Below, piece after piece: positions 43,109 to 53,253 of a stretch of DNA of 64,000 bases; the first letter of the stretch is position 1, and every line of letters starts with the position of its first letter. Location of the stretch: assembly GCF_014644435.1 (NCBI RefSeq), contig NZ_BMKR01000002.1, positions 186,001 through 250,000 on the forward strand, written 5' to 3'. A program made the translations under genes and the position numbers. Below the pieces are notes generated by a model that searched no databases, had not been told where the DNA came from, and worked only from the letters and a program-made list of their open reading frames with translations. Origin of the DNA: Paenibacillus albidus (lineage in GTDB: Bacteria > Bacillota > Bacilli > Paenibacillales > Paenibacillaceae).

Positions 43109-43137
43109 TGCACAATTTTCTGAAAAAAGTATATACT
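43109..43137 (+). promoter_or_regulatory. Probable promoter of the neopullulanase gene
   Basis: TGCACA (43109-43114), a 17-base spacer and TATACT (43132-43137). If used, it leaves a leader of nearly 200 bases, in which GCTTCCA (43153-43159) can pair with TGGAAGC (43184-43190). Nothing else gene-like is seen between the divergent ABC operon and this gene. Confidence 0.45.
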
Positions 43138-43338
43138 GATTAACAACAATAGGCTTCCAGTATACTTGGAGCACTTGGTTCAATGGAAGCTTCCAGAGGG
43201 TATTAACTTGCTAAACAACAGTCGCCGCCAGACTCGTCCGATTAGTTACGTACTTTCATATAGGCTAATTCCGGGAAGATGGATCTTGCCATAGTCCCGA
43301 TAACACATATGCGGTGCAACACTTTAGGAGGTGCTGTC

Positions 43339-45090
43339 ATGCTTTTGGAAGCTTTGTACCATGTTCCCCGTGACAAATGGGCTTATGCCTACGATTCTGA
43401 AACGATACATCTGCGTGTACGCACCAAAAGGAACGACGTAGACATTGTAGTAGCCCTGACTGGAGATAAATATGATTGGGAGCATACCTACTACGAAGTG
43501 ATCATGGAAAAAGCCGCTTCGGACGATATGTTCGATTACTGGGAGGCTGCTGTCCGCCCAAAGTACAAACGTTTGTGCTACACCTTCCGCATCAGCACGG
43601 GCCCGGAAAATATTTATTTGCTGGATAATGGCATCCGCTCCGAATGCCCCCATCCCCCCAATAACTTTTACGAGTTTCCTTACATACATGAAGCTGACTT
43701 GTTCAAGGTGCCTGAGTGGGCCAAGGATGCGGTTTTTTATCAGATCATGACGGAACGGTTCGCAAACGGCGATCCTTCCATCAACCCTGAACATACGGAG
43801 GAATGGGGCGGGACCCCGAAGCTGGATAATTTTTTCGGCGGGGATCTGCAGGGTGTGCTTGACCACCTGGATGACCTTCAGGAGCTTGGTATCAATGCAA
43901 TCTACTTCACTCCCCTGTTTCTTTCTCCTTCCAATCATAAATATGACATTGTCGATTATAAAAAAGTCGATCCCCACTTTGGCGACAATCAGCTGCTGAA
44001 GCGTGTGGTCGACCAGTGCCACCGCCGGGGGATTCGTGTAATGCTTGATGCCGTCTTCAATCACTGCAGCGATCAATTCCCTCCATTTCAGGATGTGCTG
44101 GAAAAAGGGGAATATTCCGTATACCGTGACTGGTTTCACGTGAATTCCTTTCCTGCGGAAATCGTTGACGGCATCCCTACCTATGACACGTTCGGCTTCT
44201 ATGGCACGATGCCTAAGTTCAACACAGCAAATCCCGAAGTGAAATCCTACCTGCTGGAGGTCGCCGAATACTGGATCAAAGAAATTAAAGTGGATGGCTG
44301 GCGGCTGGATGTTGCCAATGAGGTAGACCACCATTTCTGGCGGGATTTCCGCAAGGTTGTCAAAAATGCAAACCCCGAGGCTTATATCGTTGGCGAAGTC
44401 TGGAGTGATTCCCTCACCTGGCTGCTTGGCGACCAGTTCGATTCGGTCATGAACTATCCCTTCTCCGGAACAGTTCTGGAGTTCTTCAGCGGAGGAATGA
44501 ACGGGATCGCCTTCGGTCACCGGATAGGTGCTTTGCTGATGCGATATCCCCAGCAGACAAACGAGGTTGTCTTTAATATGCTGGGCAGCCATGATACTCC
44601 CCGCCTGCTGACCCGTGTGGGAGAAGATAAGCGGCGGCTGAAACTTGCCGTTGTTTTCCTGTTCACTTTTATGGGGACTCCCTGCATTTATTATGGCGAC
44701 GAGATTGGCCTCACCGGGAACGAAGATCCGGACTGCCGTAAATGCATGGAGTGGGATGTGGAGAAACAGGATCGGGAGTTGTACGACTTCTACCGCATGA
44801 TGATCGCGCTGCGCATACAAAACAAAGCCCTGCGTGAAGGACGTTTCCGCATCCTGCAGGCCTGCGAGAGCGACTCCTGCATCGTGTATGAGCGGGCCGA
44901 TGACAAGCTCCATTTCACGATCTGGATGAACAACACCCCGGACCCGCGCACCATCAGCCATCCGATGGAAACCGATGACTGGGAAGATGCGTTGACCGCC
45001 GAGCCTGTTATCCCGGAGAATGGGATGATGCACATCCCCTTGGACCCCTATGGATACCGGATTTTACTTCGGGAGCTGGTTAGATGTTAG
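43339..45090 (+). CDS. GH13 neopullulanase/cyclomaltodextrinase
   Basis: A 583-aa alpha-amylase-family enzyme of the GH13_20 group. An N-terminal CBM34-like domain (about 1-125, which also mediates dimer formation) precedes the TIM barrel. Catalytic residues: nucleophile D324 (GWRLDVANE), acid/base E353 (VGEVWSD), and D419 (GSHDT); CSR I is DAVFNHC. It hydrolyses cyclodextrins, pullulan or maltodextrins, apparently inside the cell because no signal peptide is present. I start at ATG 43339, behind AGGAGGTG. It lies next to glycogen genes. Confidence 0.92.
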   Translation: MLLEALYHVPRDKWAYAYDSETIHLRVRTKRNDVDIVVALTGDKYDWEHTYYEVIMEKAASDDMFDYWEAAVRPKYKRLCYTFRISTGPENIYLLDNGIRSECPHPPNNFYEFPYIHEADLFKVPEWAKDAVFYQIMTERFANGDPSINPEHTEEWGGTPKLDNFFGGDLQGVLDHLDDLQELGINAIYFTPLFLSPSNHKYDIVDYKKVDPHFGDNQLLKRVVDQCHRRGIRVMLDAVFNHCSDQFPPFQDVLEKGEYSVYRDWFHVNSFPAEIVDGIPTYDTFGFYGTMPKFNTANPEVKSYLLEVAEYWIKEIKVDGWRLDVANEVDHHFWRDFRKVVKNANPEAYIVGEVWSDSLTWLLGDQFDSVMNYPFSGTVLEFFSGGMNGIAFGHRIGALLMRYPQQTNEVVFNMLGSHDTPRLLTRVGEDKRRLKLAVVFLFTFMGTPCIYYGDEIGLTGNEDPDCRKCMEWDVEKQDRELYDFYRMMIALRIQNKALREGRFRILQACESDSCIVYERADDKLHFTIWMNNTPDPRTISHPMETDDWEDALTAEPVIPENGMMHIPLDPYGYRILLRELVRC

Positions 45091-45098
45091 AGTCAATA

Positions 45099-45150
45099 GT
45101 GGACACTCGTTAAGGGAACAGGGATAATTAATTAACGAGGAGGTGTCTAC
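45099..45150. repeat. Left end of IS3-family remnant
   Basis: GTGGACACTCGTTAA pairs with TTAACGAGGAGGTGTCTAC just upstream of the transposase frame. TGGACAC-type ends are common in the IS3 family. No matching right end was found. Confidence 0.45.
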
Positions 45151-45753
45151 ATGAGTGGAACACGAAAAAGCTCCAATAATGAATTTGAAAAACAGACGCT
45201 ACAGAACTTCCAAGAGCAGAATAAGACGGTGGCGTACGAGCCTGTATCCAGTGCGGAAAGAATCCGAGAACTGAAACGGCAGTTACAGGAAAAGGAAGAA
45301 CAACTGGCCGGCATGGCGGAGGAAAAAAGCAGTGCACCTCTTCAGCCATCCAAAGAACTGAGATTTCAGTTCATCGAAGATCATCGCTCCGAGTTTCGAG
45401 TGGAGAAGATGTGCAGCGTCCTTGAGGTCTCGCGGAGCGGCTATTACAAATGGAGAACAACGAAACCAAGTCCACAGGCTGCTCGGAAGGCTCTACTGCT
45501 CCAGCGGATCACCTATCATTTTAACGATATGGAGGGCCGTTGTGGCAGCCCCACAATCACGATCCTCCTCCAGCGTGAGGGCCATCAAGTCAGTGAACGT
45601 ACGATTGGAAAATACATGAGAGAACTCGGGTTGCGCTCTGCGCAGCGAAGCTATATGGACGTGAATATTAAAGACTCTAAGCAATCTTTGCCAATTGTGC
45701 CTAACAGATCCCATCTGCCTCACCACAAAAAGACTGCCCCCAGATTCCAATGA
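45151..45753 (+). pseudogene. IS3-family transposase, truncated
   Basis: A 200-codon frame. Residues about 35-60 look like the coiled-coil end of an OrfA; about 75-175 match the N-terminal HTH_21 region of IS3 OrfB (FIEDHRSEFRVEKMCSVLEV then SRSGYYKWR, and SERTIGKYMRELGLRS). The rve integrase domain with the DDE triad is absent: similarity stops near PIVPN, where the frame ends in a hairpin that terminates glgA. The element cannot move. It marks an old insertion between the neopullulanase gene and glgA. Confidence 0.82.
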
Positions 45754-45773
45754 ATAATGGGGGGCAGTCTTTT
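45727..45773. terminator. Bidirectional terminator after glgA
   Basis: GACTGCCCCC pairs with GGGGGCAGTC, flanked by AAAAA and TTTT. It is 14 bases past the glgA stop on the minus strand and also ends the IS remnant. Confidence 0.8.
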
Positions 45774-45786
45774 GTCCATTCAAGAG

Positions 45787-47211
45787 CTAATTTGCAATCT
45801 GCTTGTAAATGTCAATATATTGCTGTGCGGAAACGTTCCAGCTGTAATCGCCGGCGAAGGCATTTTTGGTAACTTTTTTCCAGTGCTCCGGTTTGTTATA
45901 GAAGCTGGTCGCCCGGCGGAGGGTGTACATCATATCATGGGCGTTATAATCTTTGAACGTGAACCCGTTGCCCTCTCCGGTCACTTCGTTGTAAGCCTGG
46001 ACTGTATCGTTCAATCCGCCTGTCTCCCGCACTACCGGAATGGTTCCATACCTTAAAGCCAGGAGCTGGCTGATGCCACATGGCTCAAATTTGGACGGCA
46101 TAAGAAAAATATCGCTCGCGGCATAAATTTTGCGGGACAAGGCGTCATTGAACAGGATCTGGGAAGAGAGCTTTGTCGGATAACGCCAAGCGGCTTCACG
46201 GAACCAGCGTTCGTAAGTCTCATCCCCGGTACCCAGCAGGACAAACTGGATATCATCGTAGTACAGAAGCTCATCCAGCACCCGTGTCAGCAGATCGAGA
46301 CCTTTGGAATCCACCAGACGCGTAACCATAGCTACCATTGGAATATAAGGTGCAACCGGCAGCCCCAGCTCTTGCTGCAGCCCCAGCTTGTTCTCGACTT
46401 TTTTGGCCAGGTTGGAACGGTATTTCGCGTAGATCTGCGGATCCGTGGACGGATTGTAGCTTTTGGTATCAATTCCGTTGACGATTCCGCTCAGACTGTC
46501 CGCCCGTGCGTTCAGCAAGCCCTCCAATCCGTAACCGTAATAAGGTGTGCGGATTTCTTCCGCATAGGTTGGACTTACTGTGGTGATGTGATCGCTGTGG
46601 ACGATGCCGGCTTTCATATAGTTTACGTTGCCGTAATATTCCACGCTGCCGAAGTATTTGTTGTCCAGCCCAAGCAGCTCGCCAAGCACCTCATACGGAA
46701 AGACACCCTGATACAACAGGTTGTGGATCGTGAATACCGTCCGCATCCCGCTGTAAAAAGGATCATGGCGGTAATGGCCGTCCAGCAGCATTGGAATCAC
46801 AGCGGCGTGCCAGTCATGGCAGTGCAGCACATCCGGCTGAAACCCGATGGCCGGCAGGCATTCCAGTACCGCCCGGTTGTAAAAAGCGAAACGTTCACCA
46901 TCATCCATATATCCGTAAATCCCGTCCCGGCCAAAGTAATACTCATTATCGATAAAATACACGGGTATGCCATCGTATACCAGGCGCTCCACGCCGCAAT
47001 ATTGGTTGCGCCAGCCTATTGGGACATCCACTACAGTTACTGGCTCCATTTGGGATTTGAACTTTTCCGGGATGCCCCGGTATTTGGGTAAAATCACCCG
47101 TACATCCACTCCGGCGCTTTTCAGCGCTTTGGGTAAAGCACCAATAACATCGGCCAGGCCACCCGTCTTCATGAACGGATGAGCTTCCGCTGCGGCAAAT
47201 AAAACTTTCAT
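45787..47211 (-). CDS. glgA: Glycogen synthase (ADP-glucose), GlgA
   Basis: A 474-aa GT5 enzyme that transfers glucose from ADP-glucose to the non-reducing end of glycogen. The N-terminal KTGGLADV (residues 15-22) binds the ADP-glucose phosphates; the second lobe contains VTRLVDSKGLDLL, PSKFEPCGISQL and the GLNDTV loop. It is the last gene after glgB (30-base gap) and probably cotranscribed with it. The IS3 remnant lies just beyond its terminator. Confidence 0.95.
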   Translation of the reverse strand: MKVLFAAAEAHPFMKTGGLADVIGALPKALKSAGVDVRVILPKYRGIPEKFKSQMEPVTVVDVPIGWRNQYCGVERLVYDGIPVYFIDNEYYFGRDGIYGYMDDGERFAFYNRAVLECLPAIGFQPDVLHCHDWHAAVIPMLLDGHYRHDPFYSGMRTVFTIHNLLYQGVFPYEVLGELLGLDNKYFGSVEYYGNVNYMKAGIVHSDHITTVSPTYAEEIRTPYYGYGLEGLLNARADSLSGIVNGIDTKSYNPSTDPQIYAKYRSNLAKKVENKLGLQQELGLPVAPYIPMVAMVTRLVDSKGLDLLTRVLDELLYYDDIQFVLLGTGDETYERWFREAAWRYPTKLSSQILFNDALSRKIYAASDIFLMPSKFEPCGISQLLALRYGTIPVVRETGGLNDTVQAYNEVTGEGNGFTFKDYNAHDMMYTLRRATSFYNKPEHWKKVTKNAFAGDYSWNVSAQQYIDIYKQIAN

Positions 47212-47241
47212 CTTTATTTCCCCCTTAAGCGTACGGTATAT

Positions 47242-49164
47242 TTATTCCTTGCTTTTTGGCCTGCGTGCCGCTTTCTTCAGAACGGTCAGACTGAGCGGCG
47301 GAAGCGTCAGCTCCAGGCTGTCCAGCTGCTTGTGCCACTCCAGCCTGCTGCTCTTCACAGGTTCATTATGCACACCTGAGCCGCCATATTCCACGAGTTC
47401 CGAGCTGAACACCTCTTCATATGTTCCCGGTCTGGGAACACCAATCCGGTAATTACGGCGTTCCACCGGCTGGAAGTTGATGATGATCAGCAGCGTGTCG
47501 CCAGGTTTTTTGCCTTTGCGCATATATGAGATGACACTTTGTCCGCTGTCATCCGCGTCTATCCACTGGTACCCCTCCATTTCATGGTCAAGCTCCCACA
47601 AGGCCTTTTCCGTGAGATAGAAATCATTAAGCGCAGCCGTATAGGCCTGCATCCTGCGGTGGCTCTCATAACCCAGCAGCAGCCAGTCCAGCTGGTCCTG
47701 ATCCTTCCACTCGATAAATTGGCCGAATTCACCGCCCATGAACAGCAGCTTTTTGCCGGGATGCGTGATTTGGTAGCCAAGCAGCAAGCGGAGGCCGGCG
47801 AATTTCTGCTCGTAGGAGCCCGGCATTTTGTTAAGCAGCGATTTTTTGCCATGAACTACCTCGTCATGGGACAGCGGCAAGGTATGATTTTCTGCATAAG
47901 CGTAACAAATGGGAAACGTCAGCAAGTTATGATGATAGGGCCGGGACCCGAAATCATGTTCTATGTAACCCAGTGTGTCGTTCATCCAGCCCATATTCCA
48001 CTTATAGTTGAAGCCCAGTCCCCCTTCATGGGCAGGAGCTGTTACTCCCGGCCAGGCACTGGATTCTTCCGCCATCATCAATGCTTTGGGATAATACTGA
48101 AAGATAGCTTTATTCAGATTTTGCAAGAAACGGATGGCTTCCAGATTCTCCAGTCCACCGTTCACATTAGGCCGATATTGATGGCTATCCTTCTCAAAAT
48201 CCAGCCGCAGCATACTTGTGACCGCATCCACACGCATGCCGTCGATATGATAATACTCGAACCAGAACAAGGCATTGGAAATTAAAAACGAAATAACCTC
48301 CGGTTTGCTGAAATCAAAGGATAAGGTTCCCCAGCCCGGTTTCTCCGCCAGCATCGGATCTTCATATTCATAAAGTGCCGTGCCGTCAAACATCCGCAGT
48401 CCATGCGCATCCTTGGCAAAATGGGCCGGAACCCAGTCCAGAATCACGCCAATCCCCGCCTGATGCAGCTGATCGATCAGATACATCAGTTCATGCGGTT
48501 CCCCGTAACGGCTGGTTGCTGCAAAATAGCCTGTTCCCTGGTATCCCCACGACAAATCATAGGGATGTTCTGCGAGCGGCATAAATTCCACATGCGTATA
48601 GTTCATTTCTTTCAGGTAAGGAATCAGCAGTCCGCTCATTTCCGCATAGCTGTAGAATTGACCGTCCTCTTTCTGCCGCCAGGTGCCAAAATGCATTTCA
48701 TAAATATTAAGCGGTTTATTGTAAGGTGTCTTACTCTTGCGGCGCCATGCCGTATCGCCCCAGCGGTAGCCTTCCAGTTCAGCAACTACCGAAGCCGTGG
48801 CCGGACGAACCTCTGCTTTAAAGGCGTAGGGGTCCGCTTTGAGGAAACTTGAACCATCTGCACCAATAATTCTGTATTTGTAATAAATTCCCTGTCCTAA
48901 ACCGGGGAAAAACCGACTCCAAAATCCTGAATCGGGTATCTTATATAACGAGTCCATATCCGCCGTTCCATCCCAGCCATTATGATCACCAGCTAGTCCT
49001 ACATATGACGCATGAGGAGCCCACACGGTAAAGCGTACACCGGCAGCACCTTCTTCAGCGGTCATGTGCGCGCCCAGCATTTTATAGCTGCGAACATTCG
49101 TGCCCTCATGGAACAAATAAATATCGTCGGTTGACGGGAGGTTTTCCATTGGAGTATCAGCCAA
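47242..49164 (-). CDS. glgB: 1,4-alpha-glucan branching enzyme GlgB
   Basis: A 640-aa GH13_9 enzyme that cuts alpha-1,4 chains and rejoins them as alpha-1,6 branches. Layout: CBM48 (about 30-125), barrel, and C-terminal beta domain. Catalytic motifs: GMRVDAVTSMLRLD (nucleophile Asp), MMAEESSAWPG (acid/base Glu) and LSHDEVVHGK. The start appears to be TTG 49164 with AAAGGTGGTG before it. It is divergent from glgC across about 200 bases. Confidence 0.95.
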   Translation of the reverse strand: MADTPMENLPSTDDIYLFHEGTNVRSYKMLGAHMTAEEGAAGVRFTVWAPHASYVGLAGDHNGWDGTADMDSLYKIPDSGFWSRFFPGLGQGIYYKYRIIGADGSSFLKADPYAFKAEVRPATASVVAELEGYRWGDTAWRRKSKTPYNKPLNIYEMHFGTWRQKEDGQFYSYAEMSGLLIPYLKEMNYTHVEFMPLAEHPYDLSWGYQGTGYFAATSRYGEPHELMYLIDQLHQAGIGVILDWVPAHFAKDAHGLRMFDGTALYEYEDPMLAEKPGWGTLSFDFSKPEVISFLISNALFWFEYYHIDGMRVDAVTSMLRLDFEKDSHQYRPNVNGGLENLEAIRFLQNLNKAIFQYYPKALMMAEESSAWPGVTAPAHEGGLGFNYKWNMGWMNDTLGYIEHDFGSRPYHHNLLTFPICYAYAENHTLPLSHDEVVHGKKSLLNKMPGSYEQKFAGLRLLLGYQITHPGKKLLFMGGEFGQFIEWKDQDQLDWLLLGYESHRRMQAYTAALNDFYLTEKALWELDHEMEGYQWIDADDSGQSVISYMRKGKKPGDTLLIIINFQPVERRNYRIGVPRPGTYEEVFSSELVEYGGSGVHNEPVKSSRLEWHKQLDSLELTLPPLSLTVLKKAARRPKSKE

Positions 49165-49308
49165 TTCATCACCACCTTTTTATATAGGATTCACCTATAA
49201 CATTACCCTAATCTTATTTATTTGAAAATGATATGGTGTGAAAAGTAAAACTTTTATAAAATCATGTAATTTTTATGGTTTTGAAGCAATATATTTCACC
49301 TATGTCGT

Positions 49309-49322
49309 TTCAAGCGCTTGTG
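49309..49322. promoter_or_regulatory. LacI/CcpA-type operator candidate
   Basis: The palindrome CAAGCGCTTG (49311-49320) lies in the glgB-glgC divergent region. The AAGCGCTT core is common to LacI-family sites, but the outer bases miss the cre consensus at three positions, so a specific regulator is as likely as CcpA. Confidence 0.4.
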
Positions 49323-49369
49323 GTCAGTTTATATTACAAGCATTGACAAAAAAATGGGAGGGATAACAA

Positions 49370-50593
49370 ATGAGTAAAAAAGAATGTATCGCGATGCTCC
49401 TGGCAGGAGGCGAAGGCCGTCGTTTGGCACCCTTGACCAGCAGTATGGCTAAACCCGCAGTCCCTTTCGGAGGACAGTATAGAATCATTGACTTTCCCCT
49501 CAGCAACTGCGTGAATTCAAAAATTGATACGATAGGTGTGCTTACTCAATATGAGGCAGATTCATTGCACAGCCACATCGGAGAAGGTGAGCCTTGGGGG
49601 TTACATACCCGCGCGGACCGGGGAGTAACATTGCTGCCATCCGGTGAAGCCGGCAAAGAGAGCTATCTGGGAACCGCCGATGCTATTTATAAAAATATTG
49701 ATTATATTGACAGCCAAAATCCGGAGAATGTGCTGATCCTGTCAGGAGATCACATTTACCATATGAACTACAGCAAAATGCTCGACTATCACGTCAGCAA
49801 AGGGGCAAAAGCAACAATCTCGGTCATGGAGGTTCCTTGGGAACAAGCCAGCCGCTTTGGGGTTATGAACGTGAACGATCACCTGAGGATCTCCGAATTT
49901 GTTGAGAAACCTAAAGTGCCGCAAAGCAATCTTGCTTCGATGGGCATTTATCTCTTCAACTGGAATTACCTGAGAGAACACTTGCTGCGGGATGCGGCCA
50001 ATCCGGCTTCTAGCCATGACTTTGGCAAAGATGTAATTCCGGGTATGCTGGATAATAACGATGAACTGTTCGCTTACCGCTTCAAAGGGTATTGGAGAGA
50101 TGTAGGTACGGTTGACAGCTTATGGGAAGCTCATATGGACCTGTTGCTGACTCAGGACGGCTTTGAGCTGAACAAAGAACATTGGCCGATGTACAGCCGG
50201 ACCCGCCGGACAAAACCCGCGCTTCATAAACCGCGTGTGCAGCTTCCCGTCTCGGACTGCCTGGTGAATGAATCCTGCACTTATGAAGGCACTCTGCAGC
50301 GTTCCGTTGTATTTGGCGGCGTGGAAATCGGCAAGCTGAGCTCGGTCAAGAGCAGCGTGATTATGCCCGGAGTACGCATTGGCCGGGGGGTTCAGATCGA
50401 AAATGCCATTATTGGCGAAGGCGCCGTGATTAAGGATGGAGCCATTATCAAGGGCAGTTCGGACAACATTGTTGTCGTAGGCCCGCAAGAAGTGGTTGCC
50501 GCCAAGCCGGTCATTCGGACCCAGCCTTCCCGTCTGCTTCAGGATGTCTACGAACAGTCAGGCCGCCTGCGTGCCGAAAGCCTTCCATCCTAA
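49370..50593 (+). CDS. glgC: Glucose-1-phosphate adenylyltransferase GlgC
   Basis: A 407-aa enzyme that makes ADP-glucose from ATP and glucose-1-phosphate, the committed step of glycogen synthesis. Motifs: [15 protein letters not shown] (nucleotide loop), [24 protein letters not shown], and [11 protein letters not shown] for glucose-1-phosphate; the C-terminus is a left-handed beta-helix with hexapeptide repeats. Ribosome site GGGAGGG. In B. subtilis a regulatory GlgD subunit follows; here a terminator does. Confidence 0.95.
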   Translation: MSKKECIAMLLAGGEGRRLAPLTSSMAKPAVPFGGQYRIIDFPLSNCVNSKIDTIGVLTQYEADSLHSHIGEGEPWGLHTRADRGVTLLPSGEAGKESYLGTADAIYKNIDYIDSQNPENVLILSGDHIYHMNYSKMLDYHVSKGAKATISVMEVPWEQASRFGVMNVNDHLRISEFVEKPKVPQSNLASMGIYLFNWNYLREHLLRDAANPASSHDFGKDVIPGMLDNNDELFAYRFKGYWRDVGTVDSLWEAHMDLLLTQDGFELNKEHWPMYSRTRRTKPALHKPRVQLPVSDCLVNESCTYEGTLQRSVVFGGVEIGKLSSVKSSVIMPGVRIGRGVQIENAIIGEGAVIKDGAIIKGSSDNIVVVGPQEVVAAKPVIRTQPSRLLQDVYEQSGRLRAESLPS

Positions 50594-50670
50594 TTAATTT
50601 CCCCTAGCGCGTGTATTCAAACCCTAACCCAAGGAGTACAGGGAGCAAGACACCGCCCAGCGAAAATACA

Positions 50671-50723
50671 GCAAAAGGGCTGCTGCACCGGTTAATCCAA
50701 TAACCGGGCAGCAGCCCTTTTGC
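50671..50723. terminator. Bidirectional terminator after glgC
   Basis: GCAAAAGGGCTGCTGC-CCGGTTA pairs with TAACCGG-CAGCAGCCCTTTTGC, between the convergent glgC and the double-GNAT gene. Confidence 0.85.
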
Positions 50724-50746
50724 GCCCTGGCATGTGATGCTCCTGC

Positions 50747-51829
50747 TTAAGATGGCCGAAGCGCCCGCCACTCCCTGTCCAGCATGCTGAACTCAATACA
50801 ATCCACATAGGTACCGTCAAAAAGCGCGGCTTCACGCATAGCGCCTTCCCGAATGAAACCGCAGGCCTCATAAGCTTTGAGGGCAGCTGTGTTGAAGTCA
50901 AAAACGCCCAGGGAAATGCGGTGCAGTCCCAGGCCATCAAAGCCGATCCGCAAGGCTTCATGCACCATCCGCTTTCCCAGCCCTTTTCCCTGCTGCCCCG
51001 GTTCCACGACTACTCTGGCCAAACGTGCCGAACCGTTCTCCCGATCGATCCGGGCAATGCTAATATGGCCGATGATCTGCCGGGATGCGGCATGAACGGC
51101 AGTAAACAGCAGCTTATCGGAGTTAACAGGATGATTGGAATCAGTCAGATAAGCGGTCAACTGCTCGTCGGTTAAGGGATACGTCAGGGACGGTCCTGCC
51201 CACTGTTTCAGAAATTCGGGTGAATGGCTCCAACTCTTTATGTAAGCAAAGTCAGATTCGGAAAAATAACGGAGGAGGATGGCATCGGGATCGTTCCTGT
51301 CCGTAAACTGCTGGTACAAATTCACCAGACGTCCACCGCCCATGTCATTCGTACCCATATAATAAAAACCGAGGCTCTGGTAATAGCGGTTCAGCTTGAG
51401 GTTATGAGCCACGGTATCGAACCTGAGGCCCTTGCAGCCCAATTCCAGCGCAAGCTGGGCGGCATACAGCAGCATTGCTTTCCCCAGCCCCTTGCCCCTG
51501 TGGGTACCGGTGACGGCAAGACGATGCAAGTAAGCATAGGCCTCATCATTCTTCTCACCCCAATATAACGGGTCGCTGAACTGCAAGGTGAACATGCCCA
51601 CGGCTTGCCCATGGTCCAAAGCGAGGTATACCTGTCTGTCCGAAAAATATGCGGTTATGTCGGCTTCGTTAAACTGACCCGGTGACCATTGCCTGATCCC
51701 GTTGTCTTCCATCCACTGCGCTGCTTCCTGCAGCAGCTTCAGCACTTCCGGCACCCGTTCCAATTGTGCGCGGACCACGTGGACGGAAGTGGCGGGAAGC
51801 TGAATTTCTTTGGAATTGTGTTCGTTCAA
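50747..51829 (-). CDS. Tandem GNAT acetyltransferase
   Basis: A 360-aa protein with two complete GNAT domains. The first (about 15-175) carries HRGKGLGKAMLLYAAQLALE; the second (about 185-350) carries EPGQQGKGLGKRMVHEAL and the RimJ/RimL-like ending NTAALKAYEACGFIREG. Each binds acetyl-CoA. The second domain resembles ribosomal-protein or aminoglycoside acetylases; actual substrates are unknown. The start is TTG 51829, sharing TTGA with the kinase stop, behind GGGGGAG. It is the last gene of a five-gene overlapping operon. Confidence 0.88.
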   Translation of the reverse strand: MNEHNSKEIQLPATSVHVVRAQLERVPEVLKLLQEAAQWMEDNGIRQWSPGQFNEADITAYFSDRQVYLALDHGQAVGMFTLQFSDPLYWGEKNDEAYAYLHRLAVTGTHRGKGLGKAMLLYAAQLALELGCKGLRFDTVAHNLKLNRYYQSLGFYYMGTNDMGGGRLVNLYQQFTDRNDPDAILLRYFSESDFAYIKSWSHSPEFLKQWAGPSLTYPLTDEQLTAYLTDSNHPVNSDKLLFTAVHAASRQIIGHISIARIDRENGSARLARVVVEPGQQGKGLGKRMVHEALRIGFDGLGLHRISLGVFDFNTAALKAYEACGFIREGAMREAALFDGTYVDCIEFSMLDREWRALRPS

Positions 51830-53253
51830 ACGAGCTCCCCCTTATCCGCACCAGCTGCTGATTCAAGGTCCAAAGGCTGTTCAGTTAAAGGCAAAATCAC
51901 CGTGACCTGCGTCCCCTTGCCCAGCTCGCTGTCCATCTCCATTCTTCCGTTATGAAGCTCCACCAGCTGCTGCGATATAGCCAGCCCCAGGCCAGTTCCT
52001 CCGTTCAGCGCATCGACCTGGAAGAAACGGTCTCTGACTCTGGTCAAATGAGCTTCACTGATCCCGATACCGCTGTCCCTGACCAGGATGGCAACTTCAC
52101 TTGCAGAGTATCGCTGTGCGGTAAGGGCAATGCTCGAATCCTCATGCGAGAATTTCACGGCATTGTCTACCAGGTTCATAAATACCTGCTTCAAGCGGTT
52201 GGCATCCCCCTTCACATAAACGCCTTCATCGCATTCCAGCAGCAGATGAATCCGTTTTTTCTCTGCTTTGGCCCATACATTAAGGATGGTCTCCTGCAGG
52301 AGCACCTTGAGGTTTACGATGCCGATCGAAAGCTTCATTTCATTCTGCTGAAGCTTGGAGAAATCAAGGATCTCTTCCACCAGACCGATCAGCCGGTCGC
52401 TTTCTTTGGATATGATGCCCATCCCCAGCCGGGTTTCCTCGGGATCATAACCTCCGGAGACCAGGGTCTCACTCCAGCCTTTGATGCTGGTAAGCGGAGT
52501 GCGCAGTTCATGTGAGATGGAGGATATAAAATCATCCTTGATCTGGTTGCTGCGCACAATCTCCTGAGCCATATAATTAAGCGTAGAGGCCAAATCCCCG
52601 ATCTCATATTTGTAGTTGCCTTTGATGCGTGTATTGAAGCGCCCCTTGGCCATCTGGGCGGAGACCGCTGTGATATTGTTCAGCGGCTTCACAATTGAAT
52701 TCGCCAGCCCAAAGCTGAACAGCACCACAATCGCCAGTACAGCTCCACCGATGCTTACTGACAGCAAACTCAAGTTGAGCAGTTCCCTATTAATCCCTTC
52801 CATGGAAGTCAGATAGCGAAGAATATACGCATCCCTTCCGTCCAACTGCAGCATTTTGGATACTGCCATCACACTTTCGTTCGTGCCGGCCTGCCGGCCT
52901 ACCCAGCGCCCAATCCCGCCTCCGGCCGCCTCCGGCACATCACTTGTGGTGATCGTCCGGTCCGGCGGAAAGCCGGTTGAACTGATGATCATGTCACCCT
53001 TCAACGTCAGAATCTCCAGCTCGGTGGTCTTAAGACTGAATTTCTCCAGCAGCTCCTGCATAGAATAAGGGGTATTCTGGAACTTCTGGAAATCTTCAAC
53101 TACATTAATATGGGTTGTTATTTTGTTATAGACACTGTCATAGTAATAGGTGCGGATAGCCAGAAGGAAAACCCCTTCTACCAGGAGAAGCGCCAAAAAG
53201 ACTACAAGAATGTAGTGCAGTACAATCTGTCTGCGCATCCCCTTTTTAATCAT
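51826..53253 (-). CDS. Sensor histidine kinase
   Basis: A 475-aa membrane kinase. TM1 about 11-34, an extracellular sensor (about 35-160), TM2 about 161-184, HAMP about 185-237, and HisKA with phosphoacceptor H248 (SHELRTPLTSIKGWSETL). The ATPase has the N box NLVDNAVKFS, G1 DSGIGI and G2 GGTGLGLAI. Its ATG overlaps the regulator stop (ATGA); a longer frame to 53271 exists. The stimulus is unknown; the cotranscribed lipoprotein may take part in sensing. Confidence 0.93.
   Translation of the reverse strand: MIKKGMRRQIVLHYILVVFLALLLVEGVFLLAIRTYYYDSVYNKITTHINVVEDFQKFQNTPYSMQELLEKFSLKTTELEILTLKGDMIISSTGFPPDRTITTSDVPEAAGGGIGRWVGRQAGTNESVMAVSKMLQLDGRDAYILRYLTSMEGINRELLNLSLLSVSIGGAVLAIVVLFSFGLANSIVKPLNNITAVSAQMAKGRFNTRIKGNYKYEIGDLASTLNYMAQEIVRSNQIKDDFISSISHELRTPLTSIKGWSETLVSGGYDPEETRLGMGIISKESDRLIGLVEEILDFSKLQQNEMKLSIGIVNLKVLLQETILNVWAKAEKKRIHLLLECDEGVYVKGDANRLKQVFMNLVDNAVKFSHEDSSIALTAQRYSASEVAILVRDSGIGISEAHLTRVRDRFFQVDALNGGTGLGLAISQQLVELHNGRMEMDSELGKGTQVTVILPLTEQPLDLESAAGADKGELV

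Noticed and set aside
43324..45033. 569-codon frame on the minus strand opposite the neopullulanase gene
   Set aside because: It is the shadow of a gene with clear catalytic motifs; the antisense protein has no recognisable domain and no ribosome site.
49309..49322. A certain CcpA cre site
   Set aside because: The core fits but three outer bases do not; kept only as a LacI-type candidate.
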